From positions 1 to 64,000 of the forward strand of contig CASENS010000006.1 of the NCBI GenBank assembly GCA_949289345.1: a DNA stretch of 64,000 nucleotides, written 5' to 3'. The notes under the pieces were generated by a model, which searched no databases, was not told the DNA's origin, and saw nothing but the letters and a program-made list of their open reading frames with translations. A program made the translations under genes and the position numbers. Numbering within the stretch: position 1 is the stretch's first letter; every line of letters starts with the position of its first letter. The stretch is from an uncultured Bacteroides sp. GTDB taxonomy: Bacteria; Bacteroidota; Bacteroidia; Bacteroidales; Bacteroidaceae. This document shows positions 53,248-62,425 of this stretch, one piece after another.

Positions 53248-54345
53248 TCACTCAGCTACGCCGAATTTATAAATCGTCACTTGCTGATACTCGTCATCCG
53301 GAAGCAATACAGCCGACGGGAAATGAGGCTTATTGGGTGTATCGGGGAAACACTGGGCTTCAAAGCATACCGCACTTCGGGCAGGGAATGTAGCGCCATG
53401 CGCACCAGTAAAGCCACCCAACCAGTTTCCTGTATAAAGCTGCACACCGTTCTCTGTCGTATATACTTCCATGGTTCGTCCACTTCCCGGATCGGCACAT
53501 GTGGCCGCCAAAGTCAGTTCGCCAGCTTCGGTCTTATTCAAGACATAGCAATGGTCATATCCCGCACCATTAATAAGTTGCTGGAATTTATCATTGATGC
53601 GTTCACCAATGGCATGTGGTGTACGGAAATCCATAGGCGTACCTTCAACTTTCAGAATCTCGCCAGTAGGAATGGAAACTTCATCAATGGGAATATAATA
53701 ATCAGCGTTGATAGTCATGATTTGGTCGAGAACCGTCGGAGTAGGATTGGCGATACCAGCCAGATTGAAAAAACCGTGATTAGTGAGGTTCACTACCGTA
53801 GCTTTGTCCGTAGTAGCCCGGTATTCGATAGTCAGCGCATTGTCATCTTCCGCCAGCCGATAAGACATCTTCACTTTCAAATTACCGGGAAATCCTTCCT
53901 CTCCATCTTCCGATATATAACGGAACTTCACGGTAGATTCATCCGGTTGTATGGCATCCCACACCCGTGTATGGAAGCCTGTAGGGCCACCGTGCAAAGA
54001 ATTTGGACCATTGTTGATAGCCAACTGATGCTCTTCCCCGTAAAGAGTAAAATGCCCTTTGGCTATCCGGTTCCCATAGCGTCCGATTGTCGTGTTCAAG
54101 AACGGCTCCGGACTGTTTATCACATGGTCAATCGTGTCATGCCCTAAAATGACATTAGCATACTGCCCTTTCTTATCAGGAACCATAATGGACAGGATAG
54201 CGCAACCATAATTCGTTACCGCCACTTCCATTCCTAACTTGTTTTTCAAGATAAACAAATCTGTTTTCTTCTGATTTATCGTTTTTTGGAAATCCTCCCT
54301 TTTCAACCCGGACAGATTTCCCTCGGTTGTAATAGAACTAGTCAT
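53248..54345 (-). CDS. galM: Aldose 1-epimerase (mutarotase)
   Basis: A 365-residue protein from the ATG at 54345; the frame continues to 54438, but the extra residues lie in the promoter region shared with the mannose-6-phosphate isomerase gene. Mutarotase motifs are present: NTTIGRYGNRIAKGHFTLYG, NNGPNSLHGGPTGFHTRVWD with a catalytic His, VVNLTNHGFFNLAG with the second His, and CFEAQCFPDTPNKPHFPSAV with the catalytic Glu. It interconverts alpha- and beta-galactose so that galactokinase can act. No signal peptide, so it is cytoplasmic. It is the first gene of the epimerase-permease-kinase operon. Confidence 0.93.
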   Translation of the reverse strand: MTSSITTEGNLSGLKREDFQKTINQKKTDLFILKNKLGMEVAVTNYGCAILSIMVPDKKGQYANVILGHDTIDHVINSPEPFLNTTIGRYGNRIAKGHFTLYGEEHQLAINNGPNSLHGGPTGFHTRVWDAIQPDESTVKFRYISEDGEEGFPGNLKVKMSYRLAEDDNALTIEYRATTDKATVVNLTNHGFFNLAGIANPTPTVLDQIMTINADYYIPIDEVSIPTGEILKVEGTPMDFRTPHAIGERINDKFQQLINGAGYDHCYVLNKTEAGELTLAATCADPGSGRTMEVYTTENGVQLYTGNWLGGFTGAHGATFPARSAVCFEAQCFPDTPNKPHFPSAVLLPDDEYQQVTIYKFGVAE

Positions 54346-54421
54346 ATCATGGTATGTATTAAATTTCTTGCAAATAAACAGAAATTCTTTTGTTCTCCCA
54401 AAGAATAACTGAGTTTTTTTG

Positions 54422-54429
54422 TATGTTTG
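54422..54429 (+). promoter_or_regulatory. -7 box of the mannose-6-phosphate isomerase gene
   Basis: TATGTTTG matches TAnnTTTG, 35 bases before the ATG at 54464. A TTTG at 54389-54392 is too far for a standard -33 element. Confidence 0.45.
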
Positions 54430-54463
54430 CGCTTGCAATTTTAAAAATAAAAATTAAAAAAGA

Positions 54464-55435
54464 ATGTATCCTTTAAAATTTGAGCCTATCCTGAAGCAAA
54501 CCCTTTGGGGAGGTGACAAGATTATCCCTTTTAAACATTTGAACGCCACACTGGACCATGTGGGCGAAAGTTGGGAGGTTTCCGCCGTAGAAGGAAGTGA
54601 ATCAGTAGTGGCCAACGGCATGGATAAAGGCCGCACATTGCCCGAAATGGTACGTCATTATCGGGAAGAGTTAGTGGGAGAAGCCAATTATGCCCGCTTC
54701 GGAAACAAGTTCCCATTACTGATAAAGTTCATCGACGCCAAGCAAGATCTCTCCATCCAGGTGCATCCGGATGACGAACTGGCACGTAAACGCCACAACA
54801 GTTTCGGAAAGAATGAAATGTGGTACGTTATATCGGCCGACAAAGGTGCACGGCTTATCTCGGGGTTTTCCCGGCAAATCACTCCGCGTGAATATAAGGA
54901 ACGAATACACGACGGAACTTTTGCCGAAGTACTCAAATCGACAGACATTGCCGCAGGTGATGTGTTTTATGTACCAGCCGGACGAGTGCACGGCATCGGA
55001 GCCGGTGCGTTTGTGGCAGAAATACAACAGACATCCGATATCACATACCGCATCTTCGACTACAACCGCAAAGATGCTAACGGACATGCTCGCGAGCTAC
55101 ATACCACCCAAGCCATAGATGCAATAAACTTCTCCGACGTACAAGATGACTTCCGTACACATTACGAAGCGGAAGTAAACGAACCGGTAGAAATTGTGGC
55201 AACCCCCTATTTCACCACATCCATCTACGACATGACTGAAGAAATAACCTGCGATTACTCGGAACTGGATTCTTTCGTTATCTTCATCTGCGTAGAAGGT
55301 GCTTGCCGCATGGTAGACAACGAAGGAAATGAAATCAAACTGCAAGCGGGAGAAACCGTTTTGTTACCAGCCACAACCCAGGCCTTAAGCATCATCCCAC
55401 AAGAGAAAGTAAAATTGCTGGAAACATACGCATAA
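54464..55435 (+). CDS. manA: Mannose-6-phosphate isomerase, class I
   Basis: A 323-residue cupin enzyme. It opens with YPLKFEPILKQTLWGGDKII. The zinc-binding residues lie in FIDAKQDLSIQVHPDDELAR and KNEMWYVISADKGARLISG, with a further His in VFYVPAGRVHGIGAGAFVAE. The active-site Arg is in QQTSDITYRIFDYNRKD. It interconverts mannose-6-phosphate and fructose-6-phosphate, so it could bring mannose released by the GH76/GH125 enzymes into glycolysis and also supply GDP-mannose. The gene is divergent from galM, with only 118 bases between the two ATGs. Confidence 0.94.
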   Translation: MYPLKFEPILKQTLWGGDKIIPFKHLNATLDHVGESWEVSAVEGSESVVANGMDKGRTLPEMVRHYREELVGEANYARFGNKFPLLIKFIDAKQDLSIQVHPDDELARKRHNSFGKNEMWYVISADKGARLISGFSRQITPREYKERIHDGTFAEVLKSTDIAAGDVFYVPAGRVHGIGAGAFVAEIQQTSDITYRIFDYNRKDANGHARELHTTQAIDAINFSDVQDDFRTHYEAEVNEPVEIVATPYFTTSIYDMTEEITCDYSELDSFVIFICVEGACRMVDNEGNEIKLQAGETVLLPATTQALSIIPQEKVKLLETYA

Positions 55436-55442
55436 CAATAGC

Positions 55443-55505
55443 AGTACCTTTGGAGGACTACAGTCATTTTGTTGCGAAAGAGCTGTAGTCCTTCCCAAAA
55501 GTACT
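55443..55505 (+). terminator. Long hairpin after manA
   Basis: Arms 55443-55463 and 55483-55505 pair almost throughout (AGTAC outer, GGACTACAG inner) with a small bulge and a 19-base loop, 8 bases after the manA stop. There is no strong T-run. Confidence 0.6.
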
Positions 55506-55571
55506 GAGTAAAAACCACTTCCCGCCTTCGTCCCTCTTAAAAACGTTCCAGTCAAGCACAAGCAAATCTGC

Positions 55572-55610
55572 CAAAATGTCACTAAAACATCTTGAAAATC
55601 AGACATTTTG
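55572..55610 (+). promoter_or_regulatory. Inverted repeat upstream of clpB
   Basis: A perfect 9-base inverted repeat, CAAAATGTC (55572-55580) and GACATTTTG (55602-55610), with a 21-base spacer lies 82 bases before the ClpB ATG. It could be an operator for heat-shock control or an mRNA hairpin. It is not the CIRCE sequence. Confidence 0.4.
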
Positions 55611-55691
55611 TCCACATTAATACTGCGGCAAATGTTTTGCATTCCGTCTTGTGTATTCATTAAAAGAATAATAAGAAAGGAGAACAAACAT

Positions 55692-58286
55692 ATGAACTTT
55701 AACAACTTTACTATTAAAGCGCAAGAAGCGGTGCAAGAGGCTGTGAACCTGGTGCAAGCCAAGGGACAGCAGACTATTGAACCCGTGCACTTGCTGGCCG
55801 GAGTGATGAAGGTGGGTGAAAACGTCACCAACTTCATCTTCCAAAAGTTGGGCATGAACGCCCAGCAAGTATCGCTTGTGCTCGACAAGCAGATAGAGTC
55901 GTTACCCAAGGTGTCGGGAGGCGAACCTTACCTGAGCCGTGAGGCAAACGAAGTGTTGCAGAAAGCTGTGAGCTACTCCAAGGAGTTGGGCGATGAGTTC
56001 GTTTCGCTGGAACCTGTGCTCTTAGCATTGCTTACCGTAAAAAGCACGGCTGGCAATATCCTGAAAGACGCGGGCATGACGGAGAAAGAACTTCGTGCCG
56101 CCATACAGGAGTTGCGTCAAGGCTCAAAAGTGACTTCCCAATCGAGCGAGGACAACTACCAGGCGTTGGAAAAATACGCCATCAACCTGAATGAGGCTGC
56201 CCGTAGCGGTAAGTTGGATCCGGTCATCGGCCGTGACGAGGAGATACGTCGAGTGCTCCAGATACTGAGCCGACGGACTAAAAACAACCCTATCTTGATA
56301 GGTGAACCGGGTACGGGTAAGACGGCTATTGTCGAAGGATTGGCGCATCGTATCCTTCGCGGAGACGTGCCCGAAAATTTGAAGAACAAACAAGTGTATT
56401 CACTGGACATGGGCGCATTGGTGGCCGGTGCCAAGTATAAAGGTGAGTTTGAGGAACGTCTGAAGGCAGTCATCAACGAGGTGAAGAAGTCGGAAGGCAA
56501 CATTATCCTTTTCATTGATGAAATCCATACGCTGGTAGGTGCCGGCAAGGGTGAAGGAGCCATGGATGCCGCCAATATTTTGAAGCCTGCCCTAGCGCGT
56601 GGCGAGTTACGCAGCATCGGTGCCACAACCTTGGATGAATATCAGAAGTATTTCGAAAAGGACAAAGCTTTGGAACGCCGTTTCCAGATAGTTATGGTGA
56701 ATGAGCCGGACACGTTGAGCACTATCTCCATCCTGCGTGGATTGAAAGAGCGTTATGAAAACCATCACCATGTACGTATCAAAGACGATGCCATCATTGC
56801 CGCTGTAGAGTTGAGCAACCGGTACATCACCGACCGTTTCTTGCCTGACAAGGCCATCGACTTGATGGACGAAGCTGCCGCCAAACTTCGTATGGAGATA
56901 GACTCCGTGCCGGAAGAGTTGGATGAGATTTCGCGTAAAATCAAACAGTTAGAAATTGAGCGCGAGGCTATCAAGCGGGAGGACGACCAAACCAAGTTGG
57001 AGCAGATTGGCAAGGAACTGGCCGAACTGAAGGAACAGGAAAGTTCGTACAAAGCCAAATGGCAAAGTGAAAAGACTTTGGTGAACAAGATTCAACAGAA
57101 CAAAGTAGAAATAGAGAATCTGAAGTTTGAGGCGGACAAAGCCGAACGCGAAGGTGACTATGGCAAGGTGGCCGAGATACGTTACGGTAAGTTGCAGGCC
57201 TTGAATAAGGAAATTGAGGAGACACAGCAGAAGCTTCATCAGTTACAAGGTGACAAGGCCATGATCAAGGAGGAAGTGGATGCCGAGGACATAGCCGATG
57301 TGGTATCGCGTTGGACGGGGATACCGGTCAGCAAGATGTTACAAAGCGAACGCGAGAAACTGCTTCATCTGGAAGACGAGCTTCACAAACGTGTCATTGG
57401 CCAGGACGAGGCCATTACGGCCGTAGCCGATGCCGTGCGCCGGAGCCGTGCAGGCTTGCAAGATCCCAAGCGTCCTATAGGTTCGTTCCTCTTTCTGGGT
57501 ACGACCGGTGTCGGTAAGACGGAGTTAGCCAAAGCCTTGGCGGAGTTTTTGTTCGATGACGAGACCATGATGACGCGTATTGACATGAGTGAGTATCAGG
57601 AGAAGCATACCGTATCGCGTCTGATAGGAGCGCCTCCCGGATACGTAGGTTACGATGAAGGTGGCCAATTGACCGAAGCCGTGCGCCGGAAACCTTACTC
57701 GGTAGTCTTGTTTGATGAGATAGAGAAGGCACATCCCGATGTGTTCAACATTCTGTTGCAGGTGTTGGATGACGGGCGTCTGACCGACAACAAAGGACGT
57801 ACGGTGAACTTCAAGAACACCATCATCATCATGACCAGCAACATGGGAAGCTCCTACATCCAAAGTCAGATGGAAAAGATGAACGAAGCCAACAAAGCGA
57901 GCATCATCGAGGAGACCAAGGCGGAAGTGATGAACATGCTGAAGAAGACCATCCGGCCAGAGTTCCTGAACCGTATCGACGAGACCATCATGTTCTTGCC
58001 GTTGGGTGAAAAGGAAATCAAGCAGATTGTCAACCTGCAAATCGGCAACGTACAGAAGATGTTGGCAGAGAATGGTATCACGCTGAACCTGACCAACGCC
58101 GCTATAGACTTCCTGGCCCGTGTAGGTTACGATCCTGAGTTCGGTGCCCGTCCTGTAAAGCGTGCCATCCAACATTACATGTTGAACGACTTGTCCAAGA
58201 AACTTTTGGGACAAGAAGTTAATCGGGAAGCACCGATTGTGGTAGATGTCAATGCCGCCGGTGACGGATTGGCTTTCCACAACTGA
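55692..58286 (+). CDS. clpB: ClpB disaggregase chaperone
   Basis: An 864-residue Hsp100 protein from the ATG at 55692, with an AAAGGAG ribosome binding site just upstream. The Clp-N domain is residues 1-145 ([20 protein letters not shown]). AAA domain 1 carries Walker [20 protein letters not shown] and Walker [21 protein letters not shown]. The coiled-coil middle domain is at about 400-525 ([19 protein letters not shown]). AAA domain 2 carries [20 protein letters not shown] and [20 protein letters not shown]. The protein ends with the D2-small domain. It rescues aggregated proteins with DnaK in the cytoplasm. GC-richer, strongly biased codon use fits high expression. Confidence 0.97.
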   Translation: MNFNNFTIKAQEAVQEAVNLVQAKGQQTIEPVHLLAGVMKVGENVTNFIFQKLGMNAQQVSLVLDKQIESLPKVSGGEPYLSREANEVLQKAVSYSKELGDEFVSLEPVLLALLTVKSTAGNILKDAGMTEKELRAAIQELRQGSKVTSQSSEDNYQALEKYAINLNEAARSGKLDPVIGRDEEIRRVLQILSRRTKNNPILIGEPGTGKTAIVEGLAHRILRGDVPENLKNKQVYSLDMGALVAGAKYKGEFEERLKAVINEVKKSEGNIILFIDEIHTLVGAGKGEGAMDAANILKPALARGELRSIGATTLDEYQKYFEKDKALERRFQIVMVNEPDTLSTISILRGLKERYENHHHVRIKDDAIIAAVELSNRYITDRFLPDKAIDLMDEAAAKLRMEIDSVPEELDEISRKIKQLEIEREAIKREDDQTKLEQIGKELAELKEQESSYKAKWQSEKTLVNKIQQNKVEIENLKFEADKAEREGDYGKVAEIRYGKLQALNKEIEETQQKLHQLQGDKAMIKEEVDAEDIADVVSRWTGIPVSKMLQSEREKLLHLEDELHKRVIGQDEAITAVADAVRRSRAGLQDPKRPIGSFLFLGTTGVGKTELAKALAEFLFDDETMMTRIDMSEYQEKHTVSRLIGAPPGYVGYDEGGQLTEAVRRKPYSVVLFDEIEKAHPDVFNILLQVLDDGRLTDNKGRTVNFKNTIIIMTSNMGSSYIQSQMEKMNEANKASIIEETKAEVMNMLKKTIRPEFLNRIDETIMFLPLGEKEIKQIVNLQIGNVQKMLAENGITLNLTNAAIDFLARVGYDPEFGARPVKRAIQHYMLNDLSKKLLGQEVNREAPIVVDVNAAGDGLAFHN

Positions 58287-58316
58287 CAGTGAGTCTTTCA
58301 AAACAATTATTATTAA

Positions 58317-58378
58317 AGAGAGGATATATGTAAAAAACGGAGAAAAGCATCTTTCCCATTTTGACATATACCCTCTCT
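58317..58378 (+). terminator. Terminator after clpB
   Basis: Arms 58317-58331 (AGAGAGGATATATGT) and 58364-58378 (ACATATACCCTCTCT) pair with one mismatch. A pyrimidine-rich stretch follows. It lies between the convergent clpB and permease genes and may serve both. Confidence 0.6.
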
Positions 58379-58526
58379 CTTTGCTTTACCACTATTATTT
58401 CCGTGTGCCAAGTACACTTCACTGAATATCAGAAACTATCCATCTATAATGTACAGGAAAGTACATGAACTGATAAATTATCATCTACACATTTCTCAGA
58501 TGAATCACAAAAAGTTCCCTTGAGAA

Positions 58527-59783
58527 TCATTCGCACCTCATAGAGTCTGCCGGCCGGATATGCATAATGAAGTAAGAAGGCCCTAACAACATCAGTATGG
58601 AAACCAACAACGTACCGGCATTAAGCAAAAGAAAAAGCCACACGTTGAAAGATACCGGAACTGTATCCATGTAGTAAGTAGAAGGATCCAATTTGAAAAG
58701 TCCTCCGTAACGCTGTATGAAATAGAAAGCCAAGCCAATGGCATTACCCCACAGCATTCCCTTGCCGATAAGAAACACCGATAACCAAAGGAACAAATGG
58801 CGGATGGTACGATTATTGGCTCCCAACGACTTCAGCACTCCAATCATGGAAGTACGTTCAATGATGATAATAAGCAGACCGGAAATCATTGTAAAACCCG
58901 CCACCCCCGTCATCAACACCAGTATCACCCAGATATTGACATCCAAAATACCCAGCCAGGCAAAAATAGCCGGATTGAGTTGCTCAATGTTGCGAACACA
59001 TAAATTCGAGTGGCCAGTTGTTCCATCGTCTAACCCTTCTCTCAATTCGTCACCAATACGCCAAGTAACTTCCTCCAAAAAAGCATAGTCGTGCAAAGTT
59101 AGTTCCAAGCCGCCGCATTGGTTCCCTTTCCACTGATTCAAACGGTTCACAGTGCACAAGTCAGTTATCAGAAACAGGTTGTCATAGTCAGTGAAATCAG
59201 TACGGTAAATACCAACTATCCTCAAACGACGTGCCCGTATATTGTCTTGAAAGAAGTAAGTATCAATCTTGTCACCCAACTTCAGCCTCAGTTTATCGGC
59301 CAACGTACACGATATAACCACCTCACCGGACGACACCGAGTCGCTGAACACGGGCAATCTGCCCTCTAACAAATGTACTTGTAAAAAGCCAGTGTCATAT
59401 TCCGGCCCTAGTCCTTTCAACAAAATGCCTTGAAAATCGTCAGTCGTCTTTATCATCCCGGCCTTAGTAGAGTAACGCTGCACATGAGACACATCAGCGT
59501 CTGTCGCAAGCAAACGCCACAGGACACTGTCAGCCTCGATGGGAAGCGACTCGTACAAACTTGTCGCACTCAGATTACTGACCTGCAAATGAGAAGCGAA
59601 CCCCGTAATCTTATCACGCACCTCGTTCTTAAATCCTACAATGACAGTTACAGACACAATCATCACCGCCAGTCCGATAGCAATGCCCAGCATGGCTATC
59701 ACTACGGCCGGACGGGACACTTGTTCCTTAGTGACATCGGCATTCCGGTAAATACGACGAGCTATAAACAGCGCAAGACTCAT
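58527..59783 (-). CDS. LolC/LolE-type ABC transporter permease
   Basis: A 418-residue inner-membrane protein with four hydrophobic helices in the MacB/FtsX pattern. Helix 1 is at about 27-50 (VIAMLGIAIGLAVMIVSVTV). A large periplasmic domain (about 55-280; FKNEVRDKITGFASHLQVSN) follows. Three helices make up the FtsX domain (WVILVLMTGVAGFTMISGLL, then IIIERTSMIGVLKSLGANNR, the cytoplasmic loop that contacts the ATPase). It probably works in lipoprotein release toward the outer membrane; no ATPase partner is next to it. It starts 6 bases after the aminotransferase stop, so they are co-transcribed. Confidence 0.88.
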   Translation of the reverse strand: MSLALFIARRIYRNADVTKEQVSRPAVVIAMLGIAIGLAVMIVSVTVIVGFKNEVRDKITGFASHLQVSNLSATSLYESLPIEADSVLWRLLATDADVSHVQRYSTKAGMIKTTDDFQGILLKGLGPEYDTGFLQVHLLEGRLPVFSDSVSSGEVVISCTLADKLRLKLGDKIDTYFFQDNIRARRLRIVGIYRTDFTDYDNLFLITDLCTVNRLNQWKGNQCGGLELTLHDYAFLEEVTWRIGDELREGLDDGTTGHSNLCVRNIEQLNPAIFAWLGILDVNIWVILVLMTGVAGFTMISGLLIIIIERTSMIGVLKSLGANNRTIRHLFLWLSVFLIGKGMLWGNAIGLAFYFIQRYGGLFKLDPSTYYMDTVPVSFNVWLFLLLNAGTLLVSILMLLGPSYFIMHIRPADSMRCE

Positions 59784-59789
59784 AAGCGC

Positions 59790-60992
59790 TTACACCTCCG
59801 TTCTTCCAGGATAAGCTTCCAACGCCTTTTGAAGAACAAACAGAGCACGGGTCAAATCCTCCTTCTTCAACACATATGCAATGCGCACCTCGTTTCGTCC
59901 CGCACCTGGCGTAGTGTAGAAACCGGATGCAGGAGCCATAAACACCGTTTGCCCCTCGTACTGAAAATTGGACAGACACCAAGCACAGAACTTGTCGGAA
60001 TCATCCACTGGCAGACGTGCCACGGTATAAAACGCCCCCATAGGAATAGGCGAGTACACACCTGGTATACGGTTCAACCCGTCAATGAGGCATTTGCGTC
60101 GTTCCACGTATTCGTCGTATGTGTCACGCAAATAATCAACAGGAGCGTCGAGCGAAGCTTCAGCAGCAATCTGACCTATCAGTGGAGGACTGAGACGCGC
60201 CTGACAGAACTTCATCACGGCATCGCGTATTTGCTTGTTTTTCGTTATCAACGCTCCGATACGGATACCACACTCCGAGTAACGTTTAGACACAGAGTCT
60301 ATGAGCACGACATTCTGTTCAATTCCCTCCAAATGACAAGCCGAAATGTAAGGAGAACCTGTGTAAATAAACTCACGATATACTTCGTCCGAAAACAGGA
60401 ACAAATCGTACTTTTTCACCAGGTCACGTATCTGGTTCATTTCGCGACGGGTGTACAGATATCCCGTGGGATTATTGGGATTGCAGATAAGAATGGCTCG
60501 AGTACGCTCATTTATCAGTTCCTCGAATTTTTCCACTTTAGGCAATGAGAAGCCCTCTTCAATGGTAGTAGCAATGGTACGTATCACGGCACCCGCAGCC
60601 ACGGCGAAAGCCATGTAGTTAGCGTAAGCGGGTTCAGGAACAATGATTTCATCGCCTGGGTTCAGACAAGCCAAGAAAGCGAACAGTACGGCTTCGCTAC
60701 CACCTGCAGTGATGATGATATCATCCGCCGTTAGATGGATGTTATACTTCTCATAGTAACCTGTCAGTTTCTCCCGGTAGCTACGATATCCCGCACTGGG
60801 ACTGTATTCCAAGACCTTACGGTCGATGTTGCGTATGGCGTCCAGCGCCACTTGTGGCGTCGGCAAATCGGGCTGACCTATGTTCAAATGAAACACTTTC
60901 ACGCCCCTTTGCTTGGCTTCGTCAGCCAGGGGAGCCAGTTTGCGGATAGGCGATGCCGGCATTTCTGTGGCTCGGATGGATATTTCTGGCAT
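59790..60992 (-). CDS. PLP-dependent aminotransferase, class I/II
   Basis: A 400-residue fold-type I aminotransferase. Motifs are VFHLNIGQPDLPTPQVALDA at the N-terminus, ITAGGSEAVLFAFLACLNPG around the phosphate-binding site, ILICNPNNPTGYLYTRREMN, LFLFSDEVYREFIYTG with the Asp that contacts the PLP ring nitrogen, and VLIDSVSKRYSECGIRIGAL with the Schiff-base Lys. The C-terminal Arg is in GRNEVRIAYVLKKEDLTRAL. It resembles aspartate/aromatic aminotransferases, but the amino donor is not certain. A minus-strand -7 box TACTTTTG lies at 61045-61038. Confidence 0.92.
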   Translation of the reverse strand: MPEISIRATEMPASPIRKLAPLADEAKQRGVKVFHLNIGQPDLPTPQVALDAIRNIDRKVLEYSPSAGYRSYREKLTGYYEKYNIHLTADDIIITAGGSEAVLFAFLACLNPGDEIIVPEPAYANYMAFAVAAGAVIRTIATTIEEGFSLPKVEKFEELINERTRAILICNPNNPTGYLYTRREMNQIRDLVKKYDLFLFSDEVYREFIYTGSPYISACHLEGIEQNVVLIDSVSKRYSECGIRIGALITKNKQIRDAVMKFCQARLSPPLIGQIAAEASLDAPVDYLRDTYDEYVERRKCLIDGLNRIPGVYSPIPMGAFYTVARLPVDDSDKFCAWCLSNFQYEGQTVFMAPASGFYTTPGAGRNEVRIAYVLKKEDLTRALFVLQKALEAYPGRTEV

Positions 60993-61037
60993 GAGTTTTT
61001 CTTTTTTCTTCTATTAAACAAACTTGATTTTGACGAG

Positions 61038-61045
61038 CAAAAGTA
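61038..61045 (-). promoter_or_regulatory. -7 box of the aminotransferase-permease operon
   Basis: The minus strand reads TACTTTTG, matching TAnnTTTG, 46 bases before the ATG at 60992. Confidence 0.4.
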
Positions 61046-61140
61046 GCACAATTATTTCAAAAGTTAGGCTTCCAAGAACATAAAAACTTTAAAATCCTTA
61101 TTGAAGTTAAAAAAACGATGGAATTAGAAAATAATCTTTT

Positions 61141-61148
61141 TATCTTTG
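61141..61148 (+). promoter_or_regulatory. -7 box of the fucose-isomerase-like gene
   Basis: TATCTTTG matches TAnnTTTG, 24 bases before the ATG at 61172. Confidence 0.45.
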
Positions 61149-61171
61149 AATAAAATCTTGAAAGCAATGCC

Positions 61172-62413
61172 ATGACAACTATCAATCTAATTACATTCGC
61201 CTCACACCTGCACAAGCAGTCAACTATCTACAGTTCGCACGAAGTAATACTGACCGAACTGGAAAAATATTTCAGCCTTAATTTCGTAGACTATACCGAA
61301 ATGGTTCATTTGCCACCGGATGACTTCAGTCTCGTATTCATTGCCAGCGGTGGTGTGGAACGCATGGTCATGCAACATTTCGAACAATTGCCCCGCCCTA
61401 CTGTAATGCTTGCCGACGGCATGCAAAACTCCTTGGCCGCCGCACTGGAAATTTCATCTTGGCTGCGAGGCCGGGGTATGAAAAGCGAAATACTGCATGG
61501 TGAACTGACCGAAGTAGTGAAGCGCATTTTCGTACTATACAACAACTTCAAAGCACAACAACGGCTCAGCGGCTCACGTATAGGTGTCATAGGCTCCCCT
61601 GCATCATGGCTCATAGCCAGCAATGCGGACTATCTGCTGACCAGACGACGCTGGGGAGTGGAATATACGGACATTTCCGCCGAACGGGTTGCAGACATTT
61701 ATGCAAGCATAGGAGATGATGAAGTCGGTGAAGACTGCGTAACATTAGCCGCCAAAGCCTTAGCCTGCCGCGAAAGCCAACCCGAAGACTTAATACGTTC
61801 CATGCGCCTGTACCGCGCGTTGAAGCGAATAGCTAAGGAAGAAAAGCTGACTGCATTGACCGTGAATTGCGCACACTTGGCCGAATTAACGAACGGCATA
61901 ACCGGCTGTCTGGCTTTAGCCTTGCTAAATGATGACGGACTTACGGCAGGATGTGAAGGTGACCTACAGACAATTTTCACCATGTTAGCCGTACATTCAC
62001 TAACTGGCAAAGAAACATTCATGGCCAACCCTTCGATGATAAACACACGTACCAACGAACTGGTGCTGAGCCACTGCACCATAGGCCTCCGACAGACCGA
62101 ACAGTTCATTCTTCGAAGCCACTTCGAGACACAACAAAGCATCGGTATACAAGGCATACTGCCCGGAGGCGACGTTACCCTCGTGAAATGCGGGAGCGAA
62201 GCCTTAGACGAATACTACCTCGCAACAGGGACACTGACAGAAAACACGAATTATATCAATATGTGCCGCACACAGGCACGCATTCGCTTAAACTCGCCTG
62301 TCGACTATTTCCTACGCACCCCCTTGAGCAACCATCACGTCATGTTACAAGGCAACTACGCTACAGTAATTGACGAATTCTTCCGCGAGAATGGATGCAA
62401 AAGAGTGGAATAA
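61172..62413 (+). CDS. Fucose/arabinose isomerase-fold protein, unassigned
   Basis: A 413-residue cytoplasmic protein. The N-terminal alpha/beta part (about 1-130) contains FSLVFIASGGVERMVMQHFE and PTVMLADGMQNSLAAALEIS. A second domain starts SRIGVIGSPASWLIASNADY. The C-terminal part has LTVNCAHLAELTNGITGCLA, AGCEGDLQTIFTMLAVHSLT and FMANPSMINTRTNELVLSHC, where the Glu and Asp resemble the metal site of L-fucose isomerases. This suggests a distant member of that fold acting on a sugar, but the reaction is unknown. It converges with the sugar-kinase gene with a gap of only 12 bases. Confidence 0.75.
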   Translation: MTTINLITFASHLHKQSTIYSSHEVILTELEKYFSLNFVDYTEMVHLPPDDFSLVFIASGGVERMVMQHFEQLPRPTVMLADGMQNSLAAALEISSWLRGRGMKSEILHGELTEVVKRIFVLYNNFKAQQRLSGSRIGVIGSPASWLIASNADYLLTRRRWGVEYTDISAERVADIYASIGDDEVGEDCVTLAAKALACRESQPEDLIRSMRLYRALKRIAKEEKLTALTVNCAHLAELTNGITGCLALALLNDDGLTAGCEGDLQTIFTMLAVHSLTGKETFMANPSMINTRTNELVLSHCTIGLRQTEQFILRSHFETQQSIGIQGILPGGDVTLVKCGSEALDEYYLATGTLTENTNYINMCRTQARIRLNSPVDYFLRTPLSNHHVMLQGNYATVIDEFFRENGCKRVE

Positions 62414-62425
62414 AGCCCTCTCACT

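Noticed and set aside
53116..54147. A 343-codon plus-strand open frame opposite the aldose epimerase
   Set aside because: The minus strand encodes a clear, motif-complete epimerase here; the opposite frame has no recognisable domain.
55572..55610. The clpB inverted repeat considered as a CIRCE/HrcA site
   Set aside because: The arms do not match TTAGCACTC and the spacer is 21 bases rather than 9.
59430..60548. A 372-codon plus-strand open frame opposite the permease and aminotransferase
   Set aside because: It spans the junction of two real minus-strand genes and reads as His/Arg/Thr-rich noise.
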